Shown here one piece after another: positions 53,353-63,700 of a stretch of DNA of 64,000 nucleotides (positions within the stretch are counted from its first letter, which is position 1; each line of letters opens with the position of its first letter). The notes under the pieces were generated by a model, which saw nothing but the letters and a program-made list of their open reading frames with translations, had not been told where the DNA came from and searched no databases. The stretch is from NCBI RefSeq assembly GCF_018991925.1, contig NW_024755027.1, positions 153,886-217,885 of the forward strand, read 5' to 3'. Source of the DNA: Homarus americanus (taxonomy: Eukaryota > Arthropoda > Malacostraca > Decapoda > Nephropidae). The position numbers were made by a program, and so were the translations under genes.

Positions 53353-54570
53353 GGTGTAGTGAAGACAGTTTACTGTGTGTAGTGAAAATATAGCTTACCG
53401 TGTGTAGTGAAGATATGCTTTACTGTGTGTAGTGAAGATATAGTTTACCGCGTGTAGTGAAGACAGTTTACTGTGTGTAGTGAAGATATAGCTTACCTTG
53501 TGTAGGGAAGGTATAGCTTACCGTTTGTAGTGAAGATATAGCTTCCCGTGTGTAGTGAAAATATAGCTTTCTGTGTGAAGTGAAAATATAGCTTACCGTG
53601 TGTAGTGAAGATAGTTTACCGTGTGTAGTGAAGATAGTTTACCGTGTGTAGTGAAGGTATAGCTTACCGTTTGTAGTGAAGATAGTTTACTATGTGTAGT
53701 GAAGATATAGCTTACCGTGTGAAGTGATAACCGTGTAGTGTTATCTTACCGTGTGTAGTGAAGATAGTTTACCGTGTGTAGTGAAGATATAGCTTACCGT
53801 GTGTAGTGAAGATATATCTTACCGTGTGTAGTGAAGATAGTTTACCGTGTGTAGTGAAGTAGTATATAGCTTACCGTGTGTAGTGAAGATAGTTTACCGT
53901 GTGTAGTGAAGATATTGCTTACTGTGTGTAGTGAAGATATATCTTACCGTGTGTAGTGAAGATAGTTTACCGTGTGTAGTGAAGATATAGCTTACTGTGT
54001 GTAGTGAAGCTATATCTTACCGTGTGTAGTGAAGGTAGTTTACTGTGTGTAGTGAAGATATATCTTACCGTGTGTAGTGAAGATAGTTTACCGTGTGTAG
54101 TGAAGATATAGCTTACTGTGTGTAGTGAAGATATATCTTACCGTGTGTAGTGAAGATAGTTTACCGTGTGTAGTGAAGATATATCTTACCGTGTGTAGTG
54201 AAGATATTTTACCGTGTGTAGTGAAGATATAGCTTACCATGTGTAGTGAAGATAGTTTACCGTGTGTAGTGAAGATATAGCTTCCCATGTGTAGTGAAGA
54301 TATAGCTTACTGTGTGTAGTGAAGATATGGCTTACCGTGTGTAGTGAAGATATAGCTTACTGTGTGTAGTGAAGATATAGCTTACTATGTGAAGTGAAGA
54401 TATAGCTTACCGTGTGTAGTGAAGATATAGCTTACTGTGTGTAGTGAAGATATGGCTTACCGTGTATAGTGAAGATATAGCTTACCGTGTGTAGTGAAGA
54501 TAGTTTACCGTGTGTAGTGAAGATATAGCTTACCGTGTGTAGAGAAAAGAGTTTACTGTGTGTAGTGAAG
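53353..54570. repeat. 23/25-bp minisatellite block E
   Basis: The last block. Its left part matches blocks B-D, but its right edge does not carry the shared end sequence that precedes a module. It breaks into a short (TA)n at 54574-54591. Confidence 0.94.
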
Positions 54571-54599
54571 ATAATTTATATATATATATATCACCGCAC

Positions 54600-54820
54600 A
54601 GTGAGGTACTGTGTGACACCACCCCACACCACACGGTGTCCCTATGACTACGTGAGGTCCTTCATATCAACACCCGAGGACGAGTTACTACACCACGTGA
54701 ACATCACACCACCCGATGTCTTCATGAGCACGTGAGGTCCTTCATATCAACAGCCGAGGACGAGTTACTACACCACCTGAACACCACACCACCTGGTGTC
54801 TCCATGACCAGCCCACGCCC
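54600..54820. repeat. 80-bp tandem duplication, about 2.5 copies
   Basis: GTGAGGTCCTTCATATCAAC occurs at 54652 and 54732. The preceding 50 bp are a partial, more diverged copy. Confidence 0.88.
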
Positions 54821-54839
54821 GGGCCATCAACTGCAAACT

Positions 54840-55016
54840 ATAATAATTTGTATGGTCAATCATTGTTCCTTCTTCTTTCAGTCATGAAAGCTTTTGTTAA
54901 ACGGCCCACCCACCCCATGTCTTGGTATGTAATAATTCATTTGTGTCTAATGTTTATTTTCAGACTTCGGGCTGCCGACTTTTTCAATAAATCGTTAATT
55001 ATTATTATTAACATTA
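54840..55016 (+). mobile_element. LINE 3' end with (ATT)n tail
   Basis: Contains TTTTCAGACTTCGGGCTGCC and TCAATAAATCGTTAATT followed by a short ATT run, homologous to the 3' ends at 16560 and 27910. It directly abuts the inverted module copy through a (CA)n. Confidence 0.75.
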
Positions 55017-55023
55017 TTACAGA

Positions 55024-55055
<32 letters not shown>

Positions 55056-56222
55056 TGAAGGTAAATCTAGTTCCAAGCTGTCTACAGTATTTTTTTCTTT
55101 TAGGCTGTCGTTGACTACAAGTAGTTCTTCTATACCAGTAATGTAAACATAATTATGAATAAAAATTTGTATTTCGAGAAGCTTGGTAACAGTAGATTTG
55201 TGACTGAGTTGGCTAGGAGCCCCCAGAGCACACCCTACTGTCTCGCCTGTGTGGAGCACTCACTCGTCCCGCTCCCTTTTAGGATTGATTCCGGGAGTTC
55301 TGTTTCAGTAATCCGTCTGTAAGACCTTGAGGATCTCCAAATGCAAAATAAAATTGACATTAGATAGCGCTTGACCCTTGCCGACATAGCTGGGAATGAA
55401 GCGATGATAATTGGACAAATTCACCTGAGGTTAAGGTTCCCTCAGAAAGTGTCAATGGAGGTGGATTTTCAAGTCTACTCGGGAGCAATAAATATTCTCG
55501 GCGTAGATTTTTTATCGATGTATAATGCTACCACTTCATATACAAACAGCCAGGATTTGTTGTTTTTATCAGAAAAGAAAGAATTGGAACCCGAAAAGAA
55601 TTTTTTAAAAAACAACAACCGAATTTTGATGCCGTGTACTGTCTTTGGGAAGTTCAAAGAGGTAATTCTAGACTCCGGCAGTGGCCCAAACGTCCTTAAC
55701 GCTAATATCTTAAACAAGGAGGAGCTCTCTCTCACCAAACATAAAATCTGTAGAACACTTTTCAAAACGCCGGCCCGCCAATTCATTTAAGATTTGCCGG
55801 TAGTTTCCTCTCACAGTGTCACCTTCCGCGGGAGGAAGTTATGGGCTGAGAAGAGCTATGTGACTCCTGATTACAATTCCCTAAGTATTTTTGGCGTCCG
55901 CTTCATGCGTGACAATAATTTTATACTTGATCATAGGACCCTGAGCTGCCGGGTCACTCCTTACCCGACCAGGATAAGGCGAAGAAGATGTTTAGACAAA
56001 TGATCGGCGTGAGAAGCGTAAGTTAAAGAAGTGAAGGAGGAGGTCAGGGTGTTGTTGTTGATTTTGAGTGAGAGAAAGAAGGGGCTAAAAGAAGATTAGA
56101 GGAGGGCCGAAAAAGCTTCTAAAACTGAAGACATTTAGGACGAGGAAGAAGATGGTGCCTTGCTACTGACTAGGTACGTTAACAGTGTGTTAAGGTTGAC
56201 GCCTCTGTCTATCAGGACTAAT
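55017..56222 (+). repeat. Inverted, diverged partial copy of the array module
   Basis: The reverse complement of the protease side of modules 1-4, from the (CA)n through the shared trailing sequence ending at 56222. By eye it is several percent diverged from the four tandem modules, which are nearly identical to each other, so it is an older or separately evolving copy. It lacks the LINE scrap and the minisatellite. The breakpoint falls in the dinucleotide run. Confidence 0.92.
55155..56003 (+). pseudogene. Double retropepsin-like frame, broken, inverted copy
   Basis: The same 283-codon length and frame as the minus-strand copies, with RIDSGSS in the first lobe, ILGVDF, VILDSGSG and IFGVRF. 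It shares the stops at codons 71 (TAG) and 212 (TAA), but codon 199 is TGT (Cys) instead of TAA. The shared stops show that the ancestor was already interrupted before the copies separated. Confidence 0.72.
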
Positions 56223-56255
56223 GCCGAATTTTCTAAATTTATTTTTCGCAATCAT

Positions 56256-56260
56256 ATATA

Positions 56261-56330
<70 letters not shown>

Positions 56331-56336
56331 TTTTTT
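56256..56336. repeat. (TA)n microsatellite with poly(T)
   Basis: A TA run of about 70 bp with one slip near 56269, then T10. Confidence 0.97.
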
Positions 56337-57117
56337 TAGGCGGGGGGAGGGGGTAGAATGAAGGTCCACAGAATTTTGGACGTTCCTGTGCAGATTTTCT
56401 CTCAGACACATAGTATTTGATAATGATTTTCAAAATTTTCTTTAATTTACTGATTCTCATTGATTGATCTTATAGTAGTCAGAATTTCATAGTGTTAAAT
56501 ATTGAACTCAGAAGATAATATTTTACATAAGTTTGTATAATTTGTGTTATATGTGACTTGAGGCTGAATAACACCGCCGTCTTTAAGGGTGACCTCGTGA
56601 CCTCGCTCACAGTTCTAATAAGAGTGAAAGCGTCCTGAAAGGGCTGGTGGAGGCATCTTGTTCCTCTGTGTTTATCTGCAGCTTTTGTTTAACATAACTC
56701 AACACCGTTTGGTTTATGTGATGTTTTATTAATAAGTTACTCTTCTTCGTGTTAATATTACATCCTCATGACACTTTCATTACTAACCTAAAAATAATAA
56801 TCATTTAATTTCATAATAAGTTTAGGAGTTAATGTTCCATCAGCGTTATCTGATGTACTCACTCTATATCGAGTATTTTCTGTGATAATCATCTGTTGTT
56901 TTAAACCACCAGTGTTATTCCCACTAACTCAGACGTTGTTTTTACCAGCTGTTGTTTTGACCGAGAACAAACCTCCCGTTAATAATCTCACTTGTTTATG
57001 TTATTTGTTTCTGGGGACTTTCATTATTATTTTAAATAAATTATTTTATTTTCAGGTTCCATGGTCATAGTATCTGCTGATGTTGTTTTGAGAGTGCTGC
57101 TGTACGAGATGTGTGTG
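56337..57117. other. Unique AT-rich DNA, no gene recognised
   Basis: Spacer between the inverted module copy and the transposon cluster. No domain or splice structure is supported. Confidence 0.45.
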
Positions 57118-57155
57118 TAATAGTACTACTGCTACTACTACTTATATATATATAT
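57118..57155. repeat. (TAC)n remnant followed by (TA)n
   Basis: TACTACTGCTACTACTACTT then TATATATATAT, ending at the 5' end of the hAT element. The TAC part is probably the far side of the (GTA)n target of the neighbouring minus-strand retrotransposon fragment. Confidence 0.7.
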
Positions 57156-57300
57156 TAGGGGGCAGTGAAATTTTGCTCAAAGCTGCACTCTTCAGGCATT
57201 GTTCCTTATACATATCTAAGACTCCATGCCAAATTTGAAGCTGATATGTCGAGGTTTAGTCTGCCGCATTTTCTACTGAAATTTTTAAATTTACCTACAG
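57156..57300 (+). repeat. hAT-like element, left terminal inverted repeat
   Basis: Imperfect inverted match to 59240-59385. The best blocks are at 57185-57208 and 57271-57280. Confidence 0.75.
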
Positions 57301-57454
57301 TACTAGCCAAACAGCCGCTGTGGCGGTGCAATGTTCTGTTCAGTGTTTATCAACTTTTTTTTCATATCTCTTATTTCATTTAAGTTGTCTTGTTGCAGAT
57401 GAGTATGGTGCTATGTCTATATTGATTATCAGCCTTTTCTCATTTCATTTCTCA

Positions 57455-59119
57455 ATGTTGTGTTACCGGACAAGACTCCCTACACTGGCTGCCGCTTGTG
57501 ACCGATACTTGATTAGTGATTATGCTGGAGCTGCCATTGCTACTGCCACCTTAACTGACTATGGCATTATCACAAAGGATGACAAGAGTCAGGTTATTGG
57601 ACCACATAAGCGGGATGCGAGACAAAAATACCGATTTAAGAGGCAAGAAATTGAGATGGCTAGTTTAGATAATTTGACGTCACTCTATTTTGATGGTAAG
57701 AAGACCGCCACTCGTGTGATGATAAAGAATGAGAAGACCGAGAAATGGAGTTCGAGGATGATGGTGAAAGATCATTATGTCATCATGGTTGAGCCTGGCA
57801 ATGAATATCTCACACATGTGACTCCCAAGACTGGACACGGAAAGCAGATTGCCAAAACTATTCACGAGTTTCTGGTGGAGAAAAATCTAACCCAGCAGCC
57901 CATTGTGTGTGTTGGTTGTGATGGAACCAATGTAAATGTAGGATCAGAAAATGGAGTCATTCATCATCTTGAAATGTTACTTGGTCACCCGCTCCATTAT
58001 TTCATATGTCAGCTTCACGGAAATGAGCTGCCTTTCCGCGCAGTTTTTTATCACTATGATGGTAAACCAAGTGGTCCTGAGCATTGGCGTGGTCCCATTG
58101 GAAAGCAGATCAAGGAGTCTTTGTCTGAGCTTCCAGTTGTCGCCTTCCAGCCAGTCAGTTTCCCTGATTTCCCTGTGTTTAATGATGAAGTGGAGAAAGA
58201 TCTGTCCTGGGATCAGAAATACCTGTATAGGATTTGTAAAGGAGTTATCACAGGTGTTGTTGAAGATGACTTGGCTGCTATTGAGCCAGGTCCTCCCTGT
58301 GTGTCAAGGTGGAACACCTTATGGAGTAGAATCCTCAGGCTGTATGTAGCAACATCAAGACCCAGCCATGAGTTGAAAAGAATTGTCATTACAATAATAA
58401 AGTTCAGTGCTCCAATGTGGTTTTACATCAAGATACACCCTTACGTAACACACGGCTCAAGGAACGTATTCCAGTCCCTGCTATATATGAAACACCTGAA
58501 TAGTGAGGAGGAGACGATAGTGAAGAAGGCTGTCCAGAGAAATGCATACTTCGCCCACACAGATCAACATCTTCTTGGTATGTGTGCAGATGAGGACATG
58601 ACTGTTAGAGAAAAAGCTGTCTCAATGATAAGAAAAATTAGAGAGGAGAATCAGCAAAAGGAAGAATGCACTGGCAGATCTGAAGAGGAGGAGGAAGATT
58701 CTGATGCTGCTGTTGACGAGAATTTGTTAAACTATACTGATGAGGAGGGTAAAGATGGAGATGGGAATGAGGATGTGCCTCCTGTAGTCAACATGAGAAA
58801 GGTGGTGACTCCGAAACTAAAGTGGCAAGCAAAAAACTATCATTCCATGATTAACTGGAGGAATGAACTCAAGACTGAGCCTCCTTACATTGCTTCTCTG
58901 TCAAATCTACAGGTTAATGACATTCTTGAGACACCATTAGTGGTGCCCAAGTGGCCAAACAGCACTCAGGCGGTCGAGAGAGGCATAAAAGTGATGACTG
59001 AAGCTTGCACTGAAGTGACGGGATACGAATCGAGAGATGGATATATTAGGCAAAGATTATTGTCTAGGAAAATGATGCCAAGGTTCCGCACAAAAAAGAA
59101 TTTCAATATGAACTTGTAA
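57455..59119 (+). CDS. hAT-like transposase, intact frame
   Basis: Likely a cut-and-paste transposase acting on the flanking inverted repeats. The frame is open from 57320. I start at the Met at 57455 (554 aa) because the conserved region begins just after it; an in-frame Met lies at 57413. Counting from 57320, the landmarks are YFDGKK with D125, GCDGTNVN with D201, CQLH (C230, H233; the CxxH of hAT proteins), SRW (R330, W331) and AVERG with E553 near the C terminus. This fits the D-D-E RNase-H-like fold with the hAT insertion. An acidic linker spans about 450-490. No BED zinc finger is seen, so DNA binding must use another N-terminal segment or an upstream exon. A possible splice acceptor (TTGTTGCAG) ends at 57398. 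The frame has no stops or frameshifts, suggesting recent activity or co-option. Confidence 0.75.
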   Translation: MLCYRTRLPTLAAACDRYLISDYAGAAIATATLTDYGIITKDDKSQVIGPHKRDARQKYRFKRQEIEMASLDNLTSLYFDGKKTATRVMIKNEKTEKWSSRMMVKDHYVIMVEPGNEYLTHVTPKTGHGKQIAKTIHEFLVEKNLTQQPIVCVGCDGTNVNVGSENGVIHHLEMLLGHPLHYFICQLHGNELPFRAVFYHYDGKPSGPEHWRGPIGKQIKESLSELPVVAFQPVSFPDFPVFNDEVEKDLSWDQKYLYRICKGVITGVVEDDLAAIEPGPPCVSRWNTLWSRILRLYVATSRPSHELKRIVITIIKFSAPMWFYIKIHPYVTHGSRNVFQSLLYMKHLNSEEETIVKKAVQRNAYFAHTDQHLLGMCADEDMTVREKAVSMIRKIREENQQKEECTGRSEEEEEDSDAAVDENLLNYTDEEGKDGDGNEDVPPVVNMRKVVTPKLKWQAKNYHSMINWRNELKTEPPYIASLSNLQVNDILETPLVVPKWPNSTQAVERGIKVMTEACTEVTGYESRDGYIRQRLLSRKMMPRFRTKKNFNMNL

Positions 59120-59239
59120 TGATTTTCTATACGGTGTACCTGTAAAATAACATGTGAATTAAATCGATGTCACCCATGTAAAATTTATCATTATCCTGGA
59201 AAACATTAAATGACACCTAATTTTTGGTATACACTAAAA

Positions 59240-59610
<371 letters not shown>

Positions 59611-59612
<2 letters not shown>

Positions 59613-59640
59613 CTACTACTACTACTAGTACCGCTACTAC
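59611..59640. repeat. (TAC)n/(GTA)n microsatellite at retrotransposon junction
   Basis: TACTACTACTACTAGTACCG lies between the poly(A) of the large RLE element and the 5' end of the short copy. Confidence 0.85.
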
Positions 59641-62335
59641 TTTTTTTTTTATAAACGTGGCCTCCAGCCTCCCTCAATAGCCACACCTTCGCCACCATTT
59701 TATTACCTTAATATTAAATCTCCTAATACATAAGTAGCTATCCTATCTGTGTTGAATTATTTGAGCCGCAGGTCTATGCGGCATTTAGTGACTGTAGCCT
59801 CATAGTCAATATCTGCAGCTGTTGTCGGCTTTGGGGCAGAAGCTCTCGTTCCCCTGAGGCAAAGCAAAGCCGACCGAAGGAAAGAGAAAGACATTCGACA
59901 TCTCATCCAGGCTGTAACATAACTTCTGGGCTGCTGCTTCTTTTCGGAGATCACCTCTGCGAGTCTGGCGTAGAAACATCTTGCACTTGGTCCCATCCCC
60001 CCAGAGGTTGTGAACACTAGAGGAGTGAAGCTGCCTTGATCAACGTTCTAAATTCTCTCCCCGTATGCCCTTATCTTGTCGTTCTCGTTCCTACTGTGTG
60101 CCGCACCGAGAGCTAAGTTACGGTGACATGCGGCCACGGGATAAAAAATCCTGATATCGAAGAAGGCACGCTGTCCCCGCGTCCAGAATCCTCGAGCACT
60201 GATGTCAACACGGGCTTCGTTGGATGTGTTTGAAGTCCTAGGTTGGAAAGTCTCACCGTCCAATGGAAGAAGGGTCGATTCTACCATGACATCACGGCAT
60301 ATTTCCTTCAACATATTTGCTGTGAGATCCCTTACTTCATGCCTCATGCAAATGAAGCCCCATTTCTTGCACACCATGGCGTGATCGACGTCATAGGTAG
60401 AGCCACACACGCATTGGGAGGGTAACCCTTCTCCTGGCCAACCATACCTTAGAGCAATGGCATCTGTAAATTCTTGTTTATTGAGACTGAAGCCATTTTC
60501 CCTTATCGGGAACGTAGTTAACCAGTTCGAGGCGCCCACCTCCTGCACTGTAGCTATTTTTTTTTTCAAAATTTCTGGTACCTGCAGCAACAGTTGCTGC
60601 AGCTTATCATTTTGGCAGTGCTGTCGTTCTGTCGTAATGGACCTACGAATCTTGTTTACTTTACTGGTATCCACCTCCCCTGTTGTGTTCTGGGCTATTA
60701 TGTGGTCCGTGAGGGCTGCCGTGAGCTTAACTGAATTTTGATGTTCGGTGGCAGCAATCTCCTCTGGATTGGTTAGACCCATTCCTCCCAGTCTTGATGG
60801 AAGTGCAAGAAGTGATCTTTCTGCTGGGGTTAGGAGGGGGTGTTTCACTAATTTGGGAATGAAATTGACACTGATAGCTTCTTCCAGAGGGTGGAGGAGG
60901 GGTCCGATATCAGGGATAGTACGCATCAGGTAGTTCCACCAATGCTTGACTCCATGGGTGAATGCAGCAAAAGCCGCATGTGGCTATGTGATAGCACTCT
61001 CAGACAGAACTTGGATTTTCCTAACCCACTCATTCACCTTTCCTGCTACGTACTCGGTCTTGAAGTCCGTAGTGCCAATTACTGCACCTATTTGTCTTTG
61101 GCCATCCTTTGTTATTTTGACCTCACTTCCGCCAAACACCTCCATTGCCCGTTCATAATGTTCTGGCTTCACAATGAGGAAGGACTTGCTGGCGTTTGGG
61201 TGGTACCCTATTTGTGGACCTCGCGATGTTACCAAGTCCCACCACTTTTTGATGTCCTCCACTTTTCCTGCTCCTGTAAGGTCATCAGCGTACGCCACTT
61301 GTTTGAACTCAGTTGTTTCAAAAATTATTTCTTGTTGGAGCACTGATAGGCCTATTGCGTACATTGCCATTGCAACAGGGTCCCCCTGTGTTGTTCCCTT
61401 GGTTGACTGTAAGATGGTATCACCTGTTAGAGCCTTGTTGTTTACTATATAGAGGTCTGATGGATTCCTATATGAGTTTTCAACATACATTGCAAAGCTT
61501 GGACACTTGATCTTGATGTTGTGCAGTGCGGCCTTGAGGTTAAGTATGTTGAATGCGTTTGAAGCATCCACCAGGAGAACGGCCTCACAATCACGCTGCT
61601 CAAATATCAATCTCATGGCGTGAATGGTGGCTTCCCCGCCAGCCTGGTGGCCAGTACACACTTGCAGGTTCCCTGCTCCTGCCCTGACATCATCCGTTAC
61701 CACTTCCATTATGCATTTTCCGATGATCCGCCTCAGCACTTCCCCCACCCCTATAGGCCTACAGCCTGGATTCTTATCCAGGGGAATGAAGCGGCAGGCC
61801 GTCAGAGCATGGAGGTGATGGCAGCTAGAGAATGCCAGCTTTCTTGCAAGGACGGCAATGGCAGTGCAGAGATCACTTGCTACAGGGCCAAACTTGTTTG
61901 TGCTGAGGATGACTCTCCAACCGTTTGCATGCAGACCTGAAGGGCCAGCTCCTCCTCGAGTCTTCAGTGTCTTTTTCCACACCATCTCTCCTGTAATTTT
62001 CTCGAACAGGACAGCATTTGATGGGATATAGTCACCCTGGAACCTGATGCACCTGATGCCTAATTCATCACTTGCAGGGGGATGTTTATCTTTCAGTAGT
62101 TTTAATGTCTCTCTGTTTATTGACAGAACCCCACCGGAGGATTCCTCTGTGAGAGATCTTACTGCCAGAGACACTTTTCCCACACGCACTTTTCCCTCGT
62201 TATCGGTGTTTTGCTTTCCGTCACACGTAATTTTTAGTCTCACCTGCAGTGTTCTTGCTTCACATAGGCGATCATAGAGGGCCCCAATCTGCCACATTGC
62301 CAATCTTCTCTTCATTGCTACCGCTACTACTACTA
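59641..62335 (-). mobile_element. 5'-truncated RLE-type non-LTR retrotransposon
   Basis: A minus-strand element with a reverse transcriptase, a CCHC knuckle and a restriction-like endonuclease in one 853-codon frame (62315 to 59757), about 105 bp of 3' UTR and an A10 tail at 59641-59651. The 5' end starts at GTAGTAGTAGCGGTAGCA next to a LINE (ATT)n tail. The N-terminal zinc-finger region typical of R2-like proteins is missing, as expected from incomplete target-primed reverse transcription. The architecture (RT then CCHC and RLE) is that of the R2/NeSL/R4 side of the LINE tree. I cannot fix the clade by eye. Confidence 0.82.
59757..62315 (-). pseudogene. RT/RLE polyprotein with two in-frame TAG codons
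   Basis: The frame runs without frameshift from 62315 to a TAA at 59757. It is interrupted only by TAG at 60984-60986 (codon 444) and 60048-60050 (codon 756). RT motifs are GAGPSGL (about residue 122), RPIGVGEVLRR (about 186), LLVDASNAFN (about 250, motif A), TQGDPVAMAMYAI (about 310, motif B) and YADDLTGAG (about 342, catalytic YADD). After the first TAG come LPSRLGGMGLTNP, the knuckle CVCG-(7)-H-(3)-C, RHEVRDLTA and the endonuclease motifs RVDISARGFW and FFDIRIF. After the second TAG comes FTTSGGMGPSARCFYARLA and a CLRG segment. All catalytic residues I can identify are present. It is probably dead through the nonsense codons, but recently so. Confidence 0.78.
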
Positions 62336-62371
62336 CTACAACAACTTATAATAATAATAATAATAATAATG

Positions 62372-62444
<73 letters not shown>

Positions 62445-62540
62445 CAACTAACGGTTTATTGAAAGAGCATGGCAGCCAGAAGGCTGAAAATATACAGTTA
62501 CATAATTGGGTCATGGGTCACTTGATTGACAAATGAAAGA
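62336..62540 (-). mobile_element. LINE 3' end with (ATT)n tail, minus strand
   Basis: Read on the minus strand, TTTTCAGCCTTCTGGCTGCC and CAATAAACCGTTAG are followed by about 30 ATT triplets (62347-62441, one ATC). Same family as 16560, 27910 and 54960. Its tail abuts the 5' end of the RLE element. Confidence 0.8.
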
Positions 62541-62573
62541 CAAGTAACATAAGTGATACAAATATGATATACT

Positions 62574-62640
62574 AGCAGAATCGTCGCCCTCTGGGAGGCT
62601 GATCCGCTAGGCCACGGTAGGACGCCTCCGTCTGGGAGGC
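62574..62640 (-). mobile_element. Possible SINE fragment with A box
   Basis: The minus strand has CCGTGGCCTAGCGGATCAG, a good RNA polymerase III A box (TGGCCTAGCGG). The expected B box is degenerate (GGCGACGATTC). Low confidence. Confidence 0.35.
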
Positions 62641-62774
62641 TCCACATTGTCTCACTGTTCAGTCCCCAAAACTTCTTCTTGTTCATTAACGGTGTATCTA
62701 AGTTCCACCATGTTTTTCACTACAACGTTACAGCAAAGTATATTTTTTTGGCATTAAACTGTTATTATTTTATT

Positions 62775-62975
62775 GTCTAATCATCACTTCATATAACACC
62801 ACCCATAATCACTACATATAACAACATCCATCATCACTACATATAACATCATCATCCATCATCACTACATATAACACCATCCATCATCACTACATATAAC
62901 ACCATCCATCATCACTACATATAACACCATCCATCATCATCACTACATATAACACCATCCATCATCACTACAGAT
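62775..62975. repeat. 25-bp minisatellite, about 8 copies
   Basis: Unit CATCACTACATATAACACCA plus TCCAT, with small length variants (extra CAT near 62850 and 62935). Confidence 0.93.
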
Positions 62976-63041
62976 CGGTAAAGTAGTTTCCGAGATTCTT
63001 GTGCGGACACACAAACAAACAAACACACAGACATACTTCTT

Positions 63042-63088
<47 letters not shown>
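62976..63088. repeat. Short 3'-tail-like segment and (TA)n
   Basis: CGGTAAAGTAGTTTCCGAGA, then AAACAAACAAACAC words resembling the 3' ends of some RTE-type elements, then a (TA)n run at 63048-63087. The assignment is weak. Confidence 0.35.
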
Positions 63089-63089
<1 letters not shown>

Positions 63090-63090
<1 letters not shown>

Positions 63091-63166
63091 CAACACCTCA
63101 ACCCGCCAGGATTCGAACCCACGGCCCACGAGCCCATGACTGTGACCGGGGAACGCTAAACGCTGG
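63090..63166 (-). mobile_element. tRNA-derived SINE, minus strand
   Basis: A perfect B box GGTTCGAATCC (about 63109-63119) sits inside GTGGGCCGTGGGTTCGAATC on the minus strand. The sequence begins TTTAGCGTTCCCCGG near 63163, exactly where the neighbouring LINE frame stops matching its relative at 16290, so the SINE probably interrupts the LINE. A (TA)n follows on its 3' side. Confidence 0.6.
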
Positions 63167-63700
63167 ATGCGGTTGTGGTGTCGAACATCAATTCGTGGAC
63201 GAGGGATCTCGGGTGGTAGTAGGAGCCGGTGTGTCGAGGATGGTGCAGATGCTTCTCACCAAATTTGCAGATGAGCTCGTGGTGATGGTCAGAGAGAACT
63301 GAGAGGGTTAGTGTGTTGAGCGCTTCTTGATATGTGGAGTAGGAAGGGTAGCGAATAATTTTGCATGTCCTCTGCACTTTTTCTAGGTGTTTCCGCTGTG
63401 CAGCATTTAGGGAGGAAGACCAAGCAGGGGAGGCATAGGTGAGCTTGGGAAGTATGAATGTTGAGTAAACACTGAGGTGCTCGGGCGCAGGAACTCCGAG
63501 GGACTTGAGTCGGCGGATGAGGTGGAGACGGAAACTGGAGGATTTAACAACTGCATTGACGTGTATTTTCCAATTTAGTTTGTTATATTTAGTGAAGCCG
63601 AGAACTTAGTGGAATCCACAACCAAAAGTGTGTTGGGGCCTAAAGTAATGGCGGAGGCGGGACAACGTCGGAGAGGTTGATGTGCCTAACTACAGACGCA
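63167..63700 (-). mobile_element. Jockey/CR1-type LINE RT C-terminal fragment
   Basis: On the minus strand the translation shows LGFTKYNKLNWKIHV (after a frameshift near 63600), FRLHLIRRLKSLGVPAPEHL, LTYASPAWSSSLN, HLEKVQRTCKII and YSTYQEALNTLTL. This is the segment from RT motif E into the thumb and tail. Upstream, VVDSTK lies in a different frame, so the copy is frameshifted. It matches the plus-strand fragment at 16037-16330 residue for residue over long stretches, so both belong to one family. The YADD core is not in the window. Confidence 0.82.

Larger units (their letters stand above)
42560..54570. repeat. Composite tandem array, 2.73-2.87 kb period
   Basis: Four head-to-tail higher-order units. 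Each consists of a block of 23/25-bp minisatellite (core TAGTGAAGATATAGCTTACC plus GTGTG, and a shorter variant with GATAGTTTACC) and a 1.45-kb unique module. Equivalent points in the modules lie at 43683, 46412, 49254 and 52124, giving periods of 2729, 2842 and 2870 bp. The modules differ by only a few substitutions and by (GT)n length, so the period varies mainly through the minisatellite blocks. The first and last few hundred bases of internal blocks are also alike, showing that whole units duplicated rather than modules inserting independently. Confidence 0.95.

Noticed and set aside
57320..57454. Extending the transposase start to 57320
   Set aside because: The first 45 codons are hydrophobic, overlap the region just inside the left inverted repeat and contain a plausible splice acceptor. 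Conserved-looking sequence begins after the Met at 57455.
60202..62277. Plus-strand frames of 60-151 codons across the RLE element
   Set aside because: They are antisense shadows of the minus-strand RT/RLE frame, which alone shows ordered motifs.
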